From RGIG1902 sp034926865 (lineage in GTDB: Bacteria > Bacillota > Clostridia > Oscillospirales > Butyricicoccaceae): 64,000 bases of DNA. This document shows, piece by piece, positions 15,537 to 23,689 of this stretch. Where the stretch lies: NCBI GenBank assembly GCA_034926865.1, contig JAYFQP010000020.1, positions 1-64,000 of the forward strand, written 5' to 3'. Numbering within the stretch: the stretch's first letter is position 1; each line of letters opens with the position of its first letter. Both the position numbers and the translations under genes were made by a program. The notes beneath the pieces are model-generated. The model did not search any database, had not been told where the DNA came from, and saw only the letters and a program-made list of their open reading frames with translations.

Positions 15537-16739
15537 ATGATTGATTTTGGAAATACTGCGTTTGTTTTGATTTGCGCAGCAATGGTGTGTTTTATGATAC
15601 CGGGTCTTGCGTTCTTTTACTGTGGGTTGGTCAGGCGCAAAAATGCTCTTACTATTATGATGCAGAGTTTTGTTGCCATGGGAGTCGTGGCAGTAGTCTG
15701 GTTTGTATGCGGGTTCTCCTTGGCCTTCGGAAAGGACGTCGGAGGAGTGATCGGGGGGCTGGAGTATGCATTTTTGAACGGAGTGGGGCTTGAGCCCAAC
15801 GGTACATACGCTGCCAGCATTCCGTTTTTGGCGTTCTTTTTATTTCAGCTGATGTTCGCAGTTATTACCCCAGCGTTGATCACCGGGGCATTTGCCGACA
15901 GAGTCAGCTTTAAGAGTTATCTTATTTTTCTTGCGGCTTGGTGCCCGCTGGTCTATGCTCCGTGTGCACACTGGGTTTGGGGCGGAGGATTTTTGCAGCA
16001 AATGGGCGTTGTAGACTTTGCAGGGGGAATAGTTATTCACTGTTCCGCCGGTATGGCCGCTTTGGCTGCCATCCGTTTTGTAGGAAAACGCAGGATACGC
16101 CCTGACGAGGATACCAGTCCGTACAGCGTTCCATATATTGCGCTCGGCACAGGGATTTTGTGGTTCGGATGGTTTGGATTTAACGGAGGAAGCGCACTGG
16201 CAGCGAATGGAATTGCAGCAGTAGCCTTTAGTAATACCGCCATTGCTGGGGCAACTGCTATGCTGACATGGATGCTGATGTCGTGGAGAAAAACCGGACA
16301 TCCCAGCATTGTAGAGGCCATGACCGGCATAGTGGCAGGTTTGGCGGCGGTAACGCCGGCTTCAGGCTATGTGGCACCTTGGGCCGCGGCGCTGATCGGC
16401 GTAGCGGCAGGCGTGATCTGCCGATTGGCAATTCGTATTCCCGGTAGAAGAGGCTTGGATGACGCTTTGGATGTCTGGGGAGTACATGGCGTTGGTGGCA
16501 TGCTGGGTGCTATATTGGTAGGCGTGTTTGCTCAGGCCGGTTTTGGTGGTTTAGACGGCTTGATCGCCGGAAACATGCATTTACTGCTGGTTCAGATCTT
16601 GGCGGTGGTAATTGTGGCGGCATATTCATTTGTGGTTACATTTGTCATGCTGAAAGCTATTCAGCATTTCATACCTGTCAAGGTATCTGAGGTTGAAGAG
16701 TTGGCGGGACTGGACGGTATTTTCCATGAGGCAGCATGA
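15537..16739 (+). CDS. amt: Ammonium transporter Amt
   Basis: A 400-residue Amt protein of normal length. The ATG at 15537 is preferred over an upstream TTG because GGAGG lies at 15525-15529. Key positions match E. coli AmtB numbering closely: gate F107 (FQLMF) and F215, W148 (HWVWGG), D160, H168 (IVIHCSAG) and H317 (GVHGVGG). It conducts ammonium across the membrane. It follows the Amt-kinase and its regulator, so it is probably part of the same regulatory module. No glnK (P-II) gene lies next to it, although one often accompanies amt. Confidence 0.94.
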   Translation: MIDFGNTAFVLICAAMVCFMIPGLAFFYCGLVRRKNALTIMMQSFVAMGVVAVVWFVCGFSLAFGKDVGGVIGGLEYAFLNGVGLEPNGTYAASIPFLAFFLFQLMFAVITPALITGAFADRVSFKSYLIFLAAWCPLVYAPCAHWVWGGGFLQQMGVVDFAGGIVIHCSAGMAALAAIRFVGKRRIRPDEDTSPYSVPYIALGTGILWFGWFGFNGGSALAANGIAAVAFSNTAIAGATAMLTWMLMSWRKTGHPSIVEAMTGIVAGLAAVTPASGYVAPWAAALIGVAAGVICRLAIRIPGRRGLDDALDVWGVHGVGGMLGAILVGVFAQAGFGGLDGLIAGNMHLLLVQILAVVIVAAYSFVVTFVMLKAIQHFIPVKVSEVEELAGLDGIFHEAA

Positions 16740-16759
16740 GCTGTTGAATTAGTTGTATA

Positions 16760-16797
16760 AAAAGACCGTTGACAGAAAGTCGACGGCCTTTTATTTT
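16760..16797 (+). terminator. Intrinsic terminator after amt
   Basis: Arms 16760-16773 and 16779-16792 (core GACCGTTGAC/GTCGACGGCC, with G-U pairs and one mismatch) enclose a 5-base loop and are followed by a T-rich run. It ends the ammonium module. Confidence 0.8.
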
Positions 16798-17124
16798 TCC
16801 TGTAATTGCTGCCACGTTATACTCATAATGGCAAGCTGCAGCACTTTAAACACAATAGCTATTTTTTCAAAGACTACTGCAAAAGCTAAATTATTCCAGT
16901 CAAGAGTCTTTTACTGTGAAACCCAACGTGATATACTTACGCTAAGTGTGGTGGTTTATCTGCAGCCGAGTGGTTGCGCTTTAATCCGTTAGCACATTAG
17001 TGTCTGGGAAAAGACATTTTGTTTAGGGAACTCCTATTGATATAATTCTTCTTTACATGGCGGAGTAGGAACGGTATTTTTAGTGAATACAAAGAAGATG
17101 ATTTTTTAAGAATAGTGGTGTAAT
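16798..17124. other. Intergenic region before the hydrolase operon
   Basis: No coding signal stands out in these 327 bases; a 79-codon open frame starting inside the terminator has no ribosome site. The stretch contains a probable promoter at 17019-17046 and nothing else I can support. Confidence 0.5.
17019..17046 (+). promoter_or_regulatory. Probable promoter for the hydrolase-deformylase-EFR1 operon
   Basis: TTGTTT (17019-17024), a 16-base spacer and a perfect TATAAT (17041-17046) lie about 80 bases before the ATG at 17125. The -35 box is weak. Confidence 0.45.
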
Positions 17125-17850
17125 ATGTGCACATCGTTAAATAATATTGAAATTATTCGTGAGAAGATTTGCGGCATTAATGCGGTGCATTATCAGAAAA
17201 TCTGCGGAGATGATGCTGACTGCATCTGGCTGTTTGTCCATGGCAAAAGCGGATATAAAGAAGAGGCAGGGGCCTTTGCTGAAATTGCCTGCCCAAAGGG
17301 CTGGCAGGTACTGTCCATCGATCTGCCCGAACATGGAGAGCGCAAAGGCGAACCTGGATTAGACCCATGGCATGTCGTACCGGAGCTGCAAGAGGTTATG
17401 GCGTATATGCGGAAACGTTGGAAGCGTATTGCTTTGAGGGCAAACAGCATCGGAGCGTGGTTTTCCATGCTGGCATTTACAGGCATTCCGCTGGAAAAGG
17501 CGCTTTTTGTTTCTCCAATTCTGGATATGGAGGAACTCATCCGAGGCATGATGCTTTTTGAATCTGTTGATGATGAACGACTGGAGCGTGAAGGTGAAAT
17601 TCCAACAGCGCTTGGTGAAACCCTTTCATGGAGTTACCTCAAATATGTAAAAGAACATCCTGTCGAAAAATGGGATGTTCCCTCGGCAATTTTGTATGCC
17701 GGTCAGGATAATCTCACAAGACGCGATACTGTAGATGCATTTGTCAAGCGCTTTGGCTGTGAACTTACTGTGATGGAAAATGGTGAGCATTGGTTCCATA
17801 CGTCTGAACAGCTCGAAATGCTGAAAAACTGGGAGGAAGCACATATATGA
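17125..17850 (+). CDS. Alpha/beta-hydrolase family protein
   Basis: A 241-residue cytoplasmic protein with an alpha/beta-hydrolase pattern: oxyanion-side motif LFVHGKSG (36-43), nucleophile elbow RANSIGAW (S108, elbow A-N-S-I-G rather than strict G-x-S-x-G), likely acid D195 (YAGQDNLT) and likely base H222 (ENGEHWFH). The lid region is short. It is probably an esterase or peptidase-like hydrolase with unknown substrate. It opens a same-strand run with the deformylase-like gene (43-base gap) and the EFR1 gene. Confidence 0.8.
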   Translation: MCTSLNNIEIIREKICGINAVHYQKICGDDADCIWLFVHGKSGYKEEAGAFAEIACPKGWQVLSIDLPEHGERKGEPGLDPWHVVPELQEVMAYMRKRWKRIALRANSIGAWFSMLAFTGIPLEKALFVSPILDMEELIRGMMLFESVDDERLEREGEIPTALGETLSWSYLKYVKEHPVEKWDVPSAILYAGQDNLTRRDTVDAFVKRFGCELTVMENGEHWFHTSEQLEMLKNWEEAHI

Positions 17851-17893
17851 TGCATGCGCAGAGGGTAGAGAAGCTGCAAAGGAAGGAGATCCA

Positions 17894-18304
17894 ATGATTC
17901 GGGAGATAATGAAAGATGAGGCTTTTCTCTCCCAAAAGGCGGAGCCTGCAACAGCGGAGGATCTCTGCGTGGCGTTGGACTTACTTGAAACGTTAAAAGC
18001 ACATAAGGACGGCTGTGTGGGTATGGCGGCCAACATGATTGGTGTCAATAAGCGTATTATTGCTTTCGACAACGATGGAAAATATATGGTGATGTTTAAT
18101 CCTGAGATCGTTAAAAGGTCAGATTCTTATGATACAGAGGAGGGGTGTCTGTCCCTCGTTGGAATCAAGAAAACAAAGCGCTGGAAGTCAATAAAGGTTC
18201 AGTACGAAAATGAGAAGTTTCAAATACGGATTAAAACCTTTAATGGTTTTGTGGCTCAGATTATCCAGCATGAGGTCGACCATTGTGAGGGAATCATAAT
18301 TTAG
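17894..18304 (+). CDS. Peptide deformylase-like metalloprotein (short type)
   Basis: At 136 residues it belongs to the short deformylase class. Motif II EEGCLS (C85) and motif III QHEVDH (H126, E127, H130) are intact, giving the Cys-His-His metal site and catalytic Glu. Motif I reads VGMAANMIG (42-50), so the usual Gln, which stabilises the reaction intermediate in known enzymes, is Met48. Deformylases remove N-formyl groups from new proteins, but this Gln-to-Met change and the absence of fmt or translation genes nearby leave room for another substrate. AAGGAG at 17883-17888 supports the start. Confidence 0.82.
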   Translation: MIREIMKDEAFLSQKAEPATAEDLCVALDLLETLKAHKDGCVGMAANMIGVNKRIIAFDNDGKYMVMFNPEIVKRSDSYDTEEGCLSLVGIKKTKRWKSIKVQYENEKFQIRIKTFNGFVAQIIQHEVDHCEGIII

Positions 18305-18317
18305 GGAGTGAGTTTCA

Positions 18318-19073
18318 ATGATCGTCTATTTCACAGGCACCGGCAACAGCCGCTACTGTGCCCAAATGCTGGCAGATAAGCTTCAAGACGAGAGCATCTC
18401 CGCATTTCACTTCATTCGAGACGGCATTGCGGCGGAGCTTACATCAGTACGCCCATGGATATTTGTGGCCCCTACCTATGGCTGGCAGTTGCCCCATGTT
18501 TTTGCGGATTTCATACGAAGAGCGAGCTTTGGGGGCAGCAGGGAAGCCTATTTCATCATGACCTGCGGCAGCGAGATTGGCAACGCTGCTTCTGCAAATC
18601 AGATGCTCTGCAAGGAAAAAGGGTTTAGCTATAAGGGAACACAGGGTGTCATCATGCCGGAAAACTATATTGCATTGTTTGATGCGCCACAGCAAAATGA
18701 GGTGCAGAAAATCATCTCCGCCGCTCGGCCAGCGCTGGAAATGAACATTTCCAGGATTAGAGAAGGCCGCGACTTTTCCGCTCTCAAGGTGGGGCTCATC
18801 GATAAGATGAGATCAGGAATCGTTAACGCCGTATTTTATCGCTTTATCATTAAGGCTAAACCATTCGTCGTTTCCGACGCCTGCGTAGGCTGCGGCAAAT
18901 GTGCAAACGGTTGTGTATTGTCCAACATTAAGATGGAAGATGGAAAACCTGTTTGGGGAGACCACTGTACCCACTGTATGGCCTGCATCTGCGGATGTCC
19001 CACTTCTGCCATCGAGTACGGAAAGGCCAGCCGTGGCCAGCCTAGGTATCAGTGCCCAAAGTATGAGGGCTAG
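18318..19073 (+). CDS. EFR1-type flavodoxin/ferredoxin fusion protein
   Basis: Residues 1-150 are flavodoxin-like, with an FMN phosphate loop YFTGTGNSRYCA (4-15) and an aromatic FMN region (APTYGW, 51-56). Residues 185-230 hold two [4Fe-4S] ferredoxin motifs: C189, C192, C195, C199 (CVGCGKCANGC) and C217, C220, C223, C227 (CTHCMACICGC). The protein is soluble and probably moves electrons between a flavin and iron-sulfur clusters in an anaerobe. It starts 14 bases after the deformylase-like gene, so the two are probably co-transcribed. The physiological partner is unknown. Confidence 0.9.
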   Translation: MIVYFTGTGNSRYCAQMLADKLQDESISAFHFIRDGIAAELTSVRPWIFVAPTYGWQLPHVFADFIRRASFGGSREAYFIMTCGSEIGNAASANQMLCKEKGFSYKGTQGVIMPENYIALFDAPQQNEVQKIISAARPALEMNISRIREGRDFSALKVGLIDKMRSGIVNAVFYRFIIKAKPFVVSDACVGCGKCANGCVLSNIKMEDGKPVWGDHCTHCMACICGCPTSAIEYGKASRGQPRYQCPKYEG

Positions 19074-19214
19074 CTTTATACTGCGATGGAAAGTGGAAGA
19101 TAAGATTGAGCATTGATACTGGCATATACATATTGCCCTCAGGAAACAGGTTGCCAAAGGGCGTATTGCAAGCACTTAGTGATAGGACATTTAAATATCT
19201 TAAAGGAGATTACT

Positions 19215-19697
19215 ATGAGTACTTTGGTCGTGTTTTTTTCATTGGAAGGCAACACAAAGTTTATTGCCCAAAATATTGCCAAATCAATAAACGCTGATAT
19301 CATCGAATTGAAAACTGGCAAGCAATATCCAACAGAGGGTTTTGGAAAATTCTTCTGGGGCGGAAAGAGCGTTATTTTCCGAGAGAAACCGAAGCTTATA
19401 AACGATAGTATTGATTTAAACCGGTATGAAACGATTATAATCGGTACGCCAGTCTGGGCAGGGTCGTATACACCTCCGATAAACAGCTTTATCAATCAAT
19501 ATAAGATTCAAGGCAAACGAATCGCTTTATTTGCCAGTCACGGTGGCGGAGGGGCTGAAAAATGCTTCGCCAAATTGAAGAAAGCCCTTCCTGGAAACAA
19601 ATTCATCGGTGATATAGCTTTTGTAGAACCAAAGAAAAATCACGGAGATAATTCCAGCAAAGCTGCCAAGTGGGCTTTAGATATTGCGGCAATTTAG
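19215..19697 (+). CDS. Flavodoxin
   Basis: The 160-residue single-domain protein starts at ATG 19215 with AAGGAG at 19203-19208; the longer open frame upstream lacks a start signal. MSTLVVFFSLEGNTKFIAQN (1-20) is the FMN phosphate loop (S-x-E-G-N-T-K) and IIGTPVWAGSYTPP (about 76-89) the second FMN loop with its Trp. It is a small electron carrier. It lies downstream of the EFR1 protein and ends at a strong terminator, so the two may belong to one redox unit. Confidence 0.9.
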   Translation: MSTLVVFFSLEGNTKFIAQNIAKSINADIIELKTGKQYPTEGFGKFFWGGKSVIFREKPKLINDSIDLNRYETIIIGTPVWAGSYTPPINSFINQYKIQGKRIALFASHGGGGAEKCFAKLKKALPGNKFIGDIAFVEPKKNHGDNSSKAAKWALDIAAI

Positions 19698-19767
19698 GTT
19701 TGTGCAATTTTTGATTTTAAAGCAATCCCTCAAAGTTTTTTTCTTAGCATGAGCATTCTGTATTAAT

Positions 19768-19801
19768 AAAAAAGGCCGCCTGTTTTGGCGGCCTTTTTTT
19801 A
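19768..19801. terminator. Bidirectional terminator between convergent genes
   Basis: GGCCGCC (19774-19780) pairs with GGCGGCC (19787-19793) around a 6-base loop. An A run lies before the stem and a T run after it, so it can end both the flavodoxin gene and the converging serine hydrolase gene. Confidence 0.9.
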
Positions 19802-19882
19802 ATGCTAGTGGGCAGTTGTATTTTTGTTTACATACAAGCACTCTTCGCCTTTTGCGCTGTAAATACTACTGCATGGAGTTGT

Positions 19883-20881
19883 TTACGCATTTATCTCCGG
19901 GGTTTCAAACATTGGTTCCAGCATCTCTTTGATAAAATCAATCCTGTCCTTGGGGCGAGGCATGAACAGAGAGGCAATGGCGATTACATGGTTTTTTGCG
20001 GGATTCACATAAATTATATTTCCGCCGTCACCCATGGCCGCGTAGCTTCGTTCTTTTTTGTCTATGACCCACCATAGATACCCATACTTTAACCCAAGCT
20101 CGGCCCACTGGCTGTGCTCACAGGTGCTGTCATCTATCCATTGGGTAGATATAAGCTGTTTACCGTTCCAAGCACCGTGATTTAAGTATAGTTGTCCGAT
20201 CTTGGCCATATCTTTAGGAGTAAAGAATAATCCCCAGCCCGCAGTATTAATCCCCTGAGGGTCAGAAACCCATCCCGTTATGTTATTCTCCTTTGTCATA
20301 ATGGCCAGCTGTTCTTCTTTGCTGTGAAACACGATATTTTGGTCAACTTGGATGCCAAGCGGTGCAAAGAGATATTCATGGGCAAAATCAAGCGCAGATT
20401 GTCCGGTTGTTTTTGTAAGGATGCCCGAGAGTATGTCAGGGCCAATGAGGGGCGCGTATCTAAACTGGCCTACTTCTCCCTTACCGCCAAGAAGATCGAG
20501 TGAAGCCTTTACCCAGTCTTGGCTTGAAAAGTACTTAGTGTAGGGCGCCGATTTATATTTGTAAGGCGCGGTCATCGTCAGTATATCGCGGATAGTGACA
20601 TGCTGTATGGTTTTTTCTCCGCGTTTTATTGTATAATCCGGGAAAAATTCCAACACCTTTTGGTCTATGCTTTTGATATACCCTTTATCAATGGTTATGC
20701 CGATAAGCGCGGAAAAGATACTTTTTGATACTGAAAACACATGAAGAGCACGTTCGGCAGTGTAGCCGTTAAAATACGCCTCATATGTCGTTTTATTATT
20801 TTTTCGAACAACTATACCTGCGATATTGCTATAGTCACGGCGAACAGTTTCTTCGAGCTCGGCAATTTTTTTCTGATTCAT
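19883..20881 (-). CDS. Serine hydrolase of the class C beta-lactamase family
   Basis: The 332-residue protein shows the S-x-x-K active-site motif SVSK (S50, K53), with the Y-A-P-L segment (GQFRYAPLIGPD) where the family has Y-x-N, and a G-D-G-G-N segment (AAMGDGGNIIYV) near the usual third motif. No signal peptide is visible, so it is probably cytoplasmic. Related proteins are esterases, D-peptidases or penicillin-binding-like hydrolases; resistance to beta-lactams should not be assumed. It is transcribed alone, convergent with the flavodoxin. Confidence 0.85.
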   Translation of the reverse strand: MNQKKIAELEETVRRDYSNIAGIVVRKNNKTTYEAYFNGYTAERALHVFSVSKSIFSALIGITIDKGYIKSIDQKVLEFFPDYTIKRGEKTIQHVTIRDILTMTAPYKYKSAPYTKYFSSQDWVKASLDLLGGKGEVGQFRYAPLIGPDILSGILTKTTGQSALDFAHEYLFAPLGIQVDQNIVFHSKEEQLAIMTKENNITGWVSDPQGINTAGWGLFFTPKDMAKIGQLYLNHGAWNGKQLISTQWIDDSTCEHSQWAELGLKYGYLWWVIDKKERSYAAMGDGGNIIYVNPAKNHVIAIASLFMPRPKDRIDFIKEMLEPMFETPEINA

Positions 20882-20977
20882 ACCATCCGTTTCCTTTATT
20901 TTATTCTAAAGGATATCCTCGAAATAAGGATAAATCCATTAAAAATCATTTGCAAGGGCTAATTAAAATATTTTTTA

Positions 20978-21079
20978 GCAGGCACGACAGAAGCGATCGC
21001 GAGAGCAGCGAGAGGCAGAAACTAAGCGGCAGTTTGAGCTCAGGCAGGAAAACTAAAAGAAAAGCATAAGGGACACTAA
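20978..21079 (+). pseudogene. 3' relic of a yjdF-like gene
   Basis: No open frame spans the stretch, but two frames joined by a shift give REAETKRQFELRQ (about 21010-21047) followed by KLKEKHKGH and a TAA at 21077. This charged tail closely resembles the C-terminus of YjdF-family proteins as I remember it (a basic run ending in K-E-K-H-K/R-G). The rest of the gene is absent, and a strong hairpin directly after the stop would be its old terminator. The match is from memory and short. Confidence 0.5.
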
Positions 21080-21115
21080 ATATAAAAGGCATGGCCAGCC
21101 ATGTCTTTTATATTT
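21078..21115 (+). terminator. Strong hairpin, probable terminator of the yjdF relic
   Basis: Eighteen paired bases (21078-21095 with 21098-21115, one G-U pair) enclose a 2-base loop. There is no clean T tract beyond the arm itself, which ends in CTTTTATATTT. It begins at the stop codon of the relic. Confidence 0.7.
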
Positions 21116-21182
21116 GCAGTTTTACAAAAACGGAGGTACAATCAAGCAGTGAATAGCAAATGGGGTGGTAGCGATCAAACAT

Positions 21183-21704
21183 ATGGCGAATATAATAACG
21201 GCTTTGCGCTTTGCCTTTGCAGTACTGCTTGTGTGTTCAGAAGCGTTTTCAGCATTCTTTTGGTTATGGTATGTATGCGGAGGTGTAAGCGATCTTCTTG
21301 ACGGGCCCGTGGCAAGGAGGATTGGGCAGACAAGTGCGGCGGGAGCGAAGCTGGATAGTGCAGCAGATTTTCTTTTTATAATGTGCGTAGGCATCGCCGT
21401 CGTTCGAAGTGATGTCTTTCCTGTTTGGGCGCTAATGTGGGCAGGATCTGTTGCTCTTTTCCGGCTTATTTCCTATGGCATTGGCTATTTTAAGTACCGC
21501 ACGTTTGCGGCATTGCATACCGTTTTGAACAAATCTGCCGGTTTGATTCTTTTTATGTTTCCACTCCTATATCGCTTGCTTGGGATGGATGTGGCGTATG
21601 GAATCGTTTGCGGGGTAACGTTTGTTTCGGCCATTGAGGAACTTATCATTACGATCAGAGCTAAGGAACTTGACCCCAATCGTAAGAGCATACTGGCTTT
21701 ATAA
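21183..21704 (+). CDS. CDP-alcohol phosphatidyltransferase family membrane protein
   Basis: A multi-helix membrane protein of about 173 residues. The family signature D-G-x2-A-R-x8-G-x3-D-x3-D is present (GVSDLLDGPVARR, then GAKLDSAAD). Such enzymes swap CMP on a CDP-activated lipid for an alcohol in phospholipid synthesis; the acceptor cannot be told. The start is unclear: ATG 21183 fits the family (MANIITALRFAF), GTG 21165 is in frame, and the best ribosome site (CGGAGGT, 21131-21137) is too far upstream for either. The gene stands alone. Confidence 0.82.
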   Translation: MANIITALRFAFAVLLVCSEAFSAFFWLWYVCGGVSDLLDGPVARRIGQTSAAGAKLDSAADFLFIMCVGIAVVRSDVFPVWALMWAGSVALFRLISYGIGYFKYRTFAALHTVLNKSAGLILFMFPLLYRLLGMDVAYGIVCGVTFVSAIEELIITIRAKELDPNRKSILAL

Positions 21705-21844
21705 AACCGATCCTATTTATAATATTAGCTGATTAAGCGTTGCTGTTATATTGGTAAAACTTTCATAGTTAAGAATAGGCAGCGTTGGCAGAATGAATTA
21801 GAGGGCTTATACTTTGTTTTTGTATATTGAATATTAGATAATCC

Positions 21845-22594
21845 TTATATGCTAGACACTTCTGCTATCCACAGCCTCCCGCTGCTTCCAAACGACAGGC
21901 GTATCCAGCTATTTTCACAGTATATTCTCAGCTCATAAAAGCCTATGTTTGTAATATACTCCAAGCTTGAGCTATTTGGCATGCCATATTCGCCGTAAAG
22001 CTGGTCAATTGCCCACTTCTGCGGAGTTCTATTCCCTGGCAGAGACTTTAGAACGTCGTCTATCATATCGCCAAGCTTTATATCCCGGAGCACGGAGAGC
22101 GATTCACGATTTGCGCAGAAGACAGTTTCTCCGTAGTATATATGTTGAAGAATATAATCGTCGAAATTATTGGATGCGGCATCAGCTTTAGGCTTGAACT
22201 CATAATACATATTTCCTACATAGATACATAGGGACGGTGTCTCGGAATTCCATCTGCCAATAGCATAGTCTATCATATTCTGGGGGATTTCCCATACCTT
22301 TTGCGTTTCGGCGAAGGTCATGCCGATCGAATAGCCATGCAGAGATATCAATTCCTCATCAAGCACTTTATCATTGGAGGAAAACTCGGGTCTTTCGGAG
22401 AGCGAAACCGGCGTCTCCTGAACTGTAATGCTTTCATTGCTAACAGGTTCTGCCAATGGCTCTGGGGCCGGCGTTACAGCCGAAGTTGGAGGAGTTACAG
22501 CCGCATCGGCAGCTGGTGTTGTACCGTTTGAGCAAGATGATAGTGTAAACAGCAAAATAGCCATTACAAGCGAGATTATACTTTTGCGTGTCAT
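21845..22594 (-). CDS. Uncharacterised lipoprotein
   Basis: The 249-residue protein begins with a lipoprotein signal (MTRKSIISLVMAILLFTLSS) followed by C21, so it should be lipidated and held outside the membrane. Residues 25-60 are a low-complexity A/P/T/S/E linker. The remaining part has no motif I recognise; the segment ISLHGYSIGMTFAETQKVW resembles short G-M-T-x-x-E repeats of small secreted proteins, and a second similar stretch (LGDMIDDVLKSLPG) follows. No function is proposed. It is divergent from the next gene. Confidence 0.8.
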   Translation of the reverse strand: MTRKSIISLVMAILLFTLSSCSNGTTPAADAAVTPPTSAVTPAPEPLAEPVSNESITVQETPVSLSERPEFSSNDKVLDEELISLHGYSIGMTFAETQKVWEIPQNMIDYAIGRWNSETPSLCIYVGNMYYEFKPKADAASNNFDDYILQHIYYGETVFCANRESLSVLRDIKLGDMIDDVLKSLPGNRTPQKWAIDQLYGEYGMPNSSSLEYITNIGFYELRIYCENSWIRLSFGSSGRLWIAEVSSI

Positions 22595-22746
22595 CCTTAT
22601 GTATTCCTCTTTTCTGTTCGTGAATGGCAGTAATTCTCAAAGGGTGTTTTACAGGATAATTATACCATATAATTCGTTATATGAATAGTTTGATTGGGAT
22701 CTGGAATATAAAAGACTTTTGATACCTGTACAAAGGTAATTTCAAA

Positions 22747-22775
22747 TTGACACATATTTGCAACTGCTGTATATT
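22747..22775 (+). promoter_or_regulatory. Consensus promoter for the MBL hydrolase gene
   Basis: TTGACA (22747-22752), exactly 17 bases and TATATT (22770-22775). Initiation near 22782 would leave only about 10 bases before the start codon, so the transcript is nearly leaderless with AGAGAGG at its 5' end. Confidence 0.75.
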
Positions 22776-22792
22776 TATGTCAAAGAGAGGTG

Positions 22793-23605
22793 TTGAAAAT
22801 TAAAATAGCAGTGTTGGTAGATAACAGTACGCTTGTATCACAGGATACAAACCTTGTAGGAGAAGCAGGAGCAAGCTATTATATTGAGGATGAAAACAAG
22901 AAGTTTTTATTTGATGTCGGGTTTTCGGATAATTTTTATAAGAACTCAAAAATTATGGGAATAGACCTTTCAAAGGTCGATGCAATTGTTCTCTCCCATG
23001 GGCATGATGACCATATAGGGGGCCTTCGCTATATGCCCGAATTTATGGAAGGAAAGCCTATCGTTTGTCATCCTGATTTATTTGGGCCTATTTATCTTAA
23101 CGGTCTTCCAATTGGATGCGACTTTACTAATTCAGAGATTGCAAAAAAGTATAACTTGATATTGTCACGTGAGCCGCTTAAGTTAACACAGAATTTGTGG
23201 TATTTAGGCGAAATCCCAAGAGAAAATAATTTTGAAGGCAAAAGGTCAGTAGGAGAAAAACAGTTTGACAGCGGAATTGCTCCTGATAATTTGTTAGACG
23301 ATAGCGCCCTTGCTTATGTTTCAGATAAAGGGCTATTTATTATAACAGGATGTTCTCATTGCGGTATATGCAATATTATTACATATGCGAAATCAGTTAC
23401 AGGCGTTGATAATGTTTATGGTGTTATAGGTGGGTTACATCTTCTTACAGTAAATGAAAACCTGACGAAGACTATAGAGTTTTTGAGCAAAGAAAATATC
23501 CAACTGTTCTGTCCATGTCACTGTGTGGCATTGCCTGCAAAGCTGGAAATGGCAAAGCATATGCAAATACAAGAGGTCGGCGTAGGACAGATATTCGAAA
23601 TCTAA
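22793..23605 (+). CDS. MBL-fold metallo-hydrolase
   Basis: The protein carries the metallo-beta-lactamase metal motif SHGHDDHIGG (H-x-H-x-D-H) about 70 residues in, later GCSHCGICN, a GGLHLL motif and a CPCHC motif near the end. This pattern fits the family annotated as dihydropterin/beta-RFAP synthase-like hydrolases (MJ0936/COG1237 type), whose true substrates are mostly unknown. It is soluble. GTG 22790 and TTG 22793 are both in frame; TTG gives MKIKIAVLVDNS, the usual family beginning. It is a single gene with its own promoter. Confidence 0.85.
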   Translation: MKIKIAVLVDNSTLVSQDTNLVGEAGASYYIEDENKKFLFDVGFSDNFYKNSKIMGIDLSKVDAIVLSHGHDDHIGGLRYMPEFMEGKPIVCHPDLFGPIYLNGLPIGCDFTNSEIAKKYNLILSREPLKLTQNLWYLGEIPRENNFEGKRSVGEKQFDSGIAPDNLLDDSALAYVSDKGLFIITGCSHCGICNIITYAKSVTGVDNVYGVIGGLHLLTVNENLTKTIEFLSKENIQLFCPCHCVALPAKLEMAKHMQIQEVGVGQIFEI

Positions 23606-23689
23606 GCTTTTTAAAGTGTAAAGCCAGTCACTAAAAATGGCTTGGCGCAGGCGGTCAGAGGCCTTACTAATTAAAGTTTGTTAGAGCCA

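Noticed and set aside
16753..16992. 79-codon frame after amt
   Set aside because: It starts inside the amt terminator, has no ribosome site and no recognisable pattern.
19113..19214. Longer start for the flavodoxin
   Set aside because: The upstream part has no ribosome site and the flavodoxin fold begins at ATG 19215 right after AAGGAG.
19883..20881. Beta-lactam resistance gene
   Set aside because: Only the general serine hydrolase S-x-x-K pattern is present; no signal peptide and no clear K-T-G motif.
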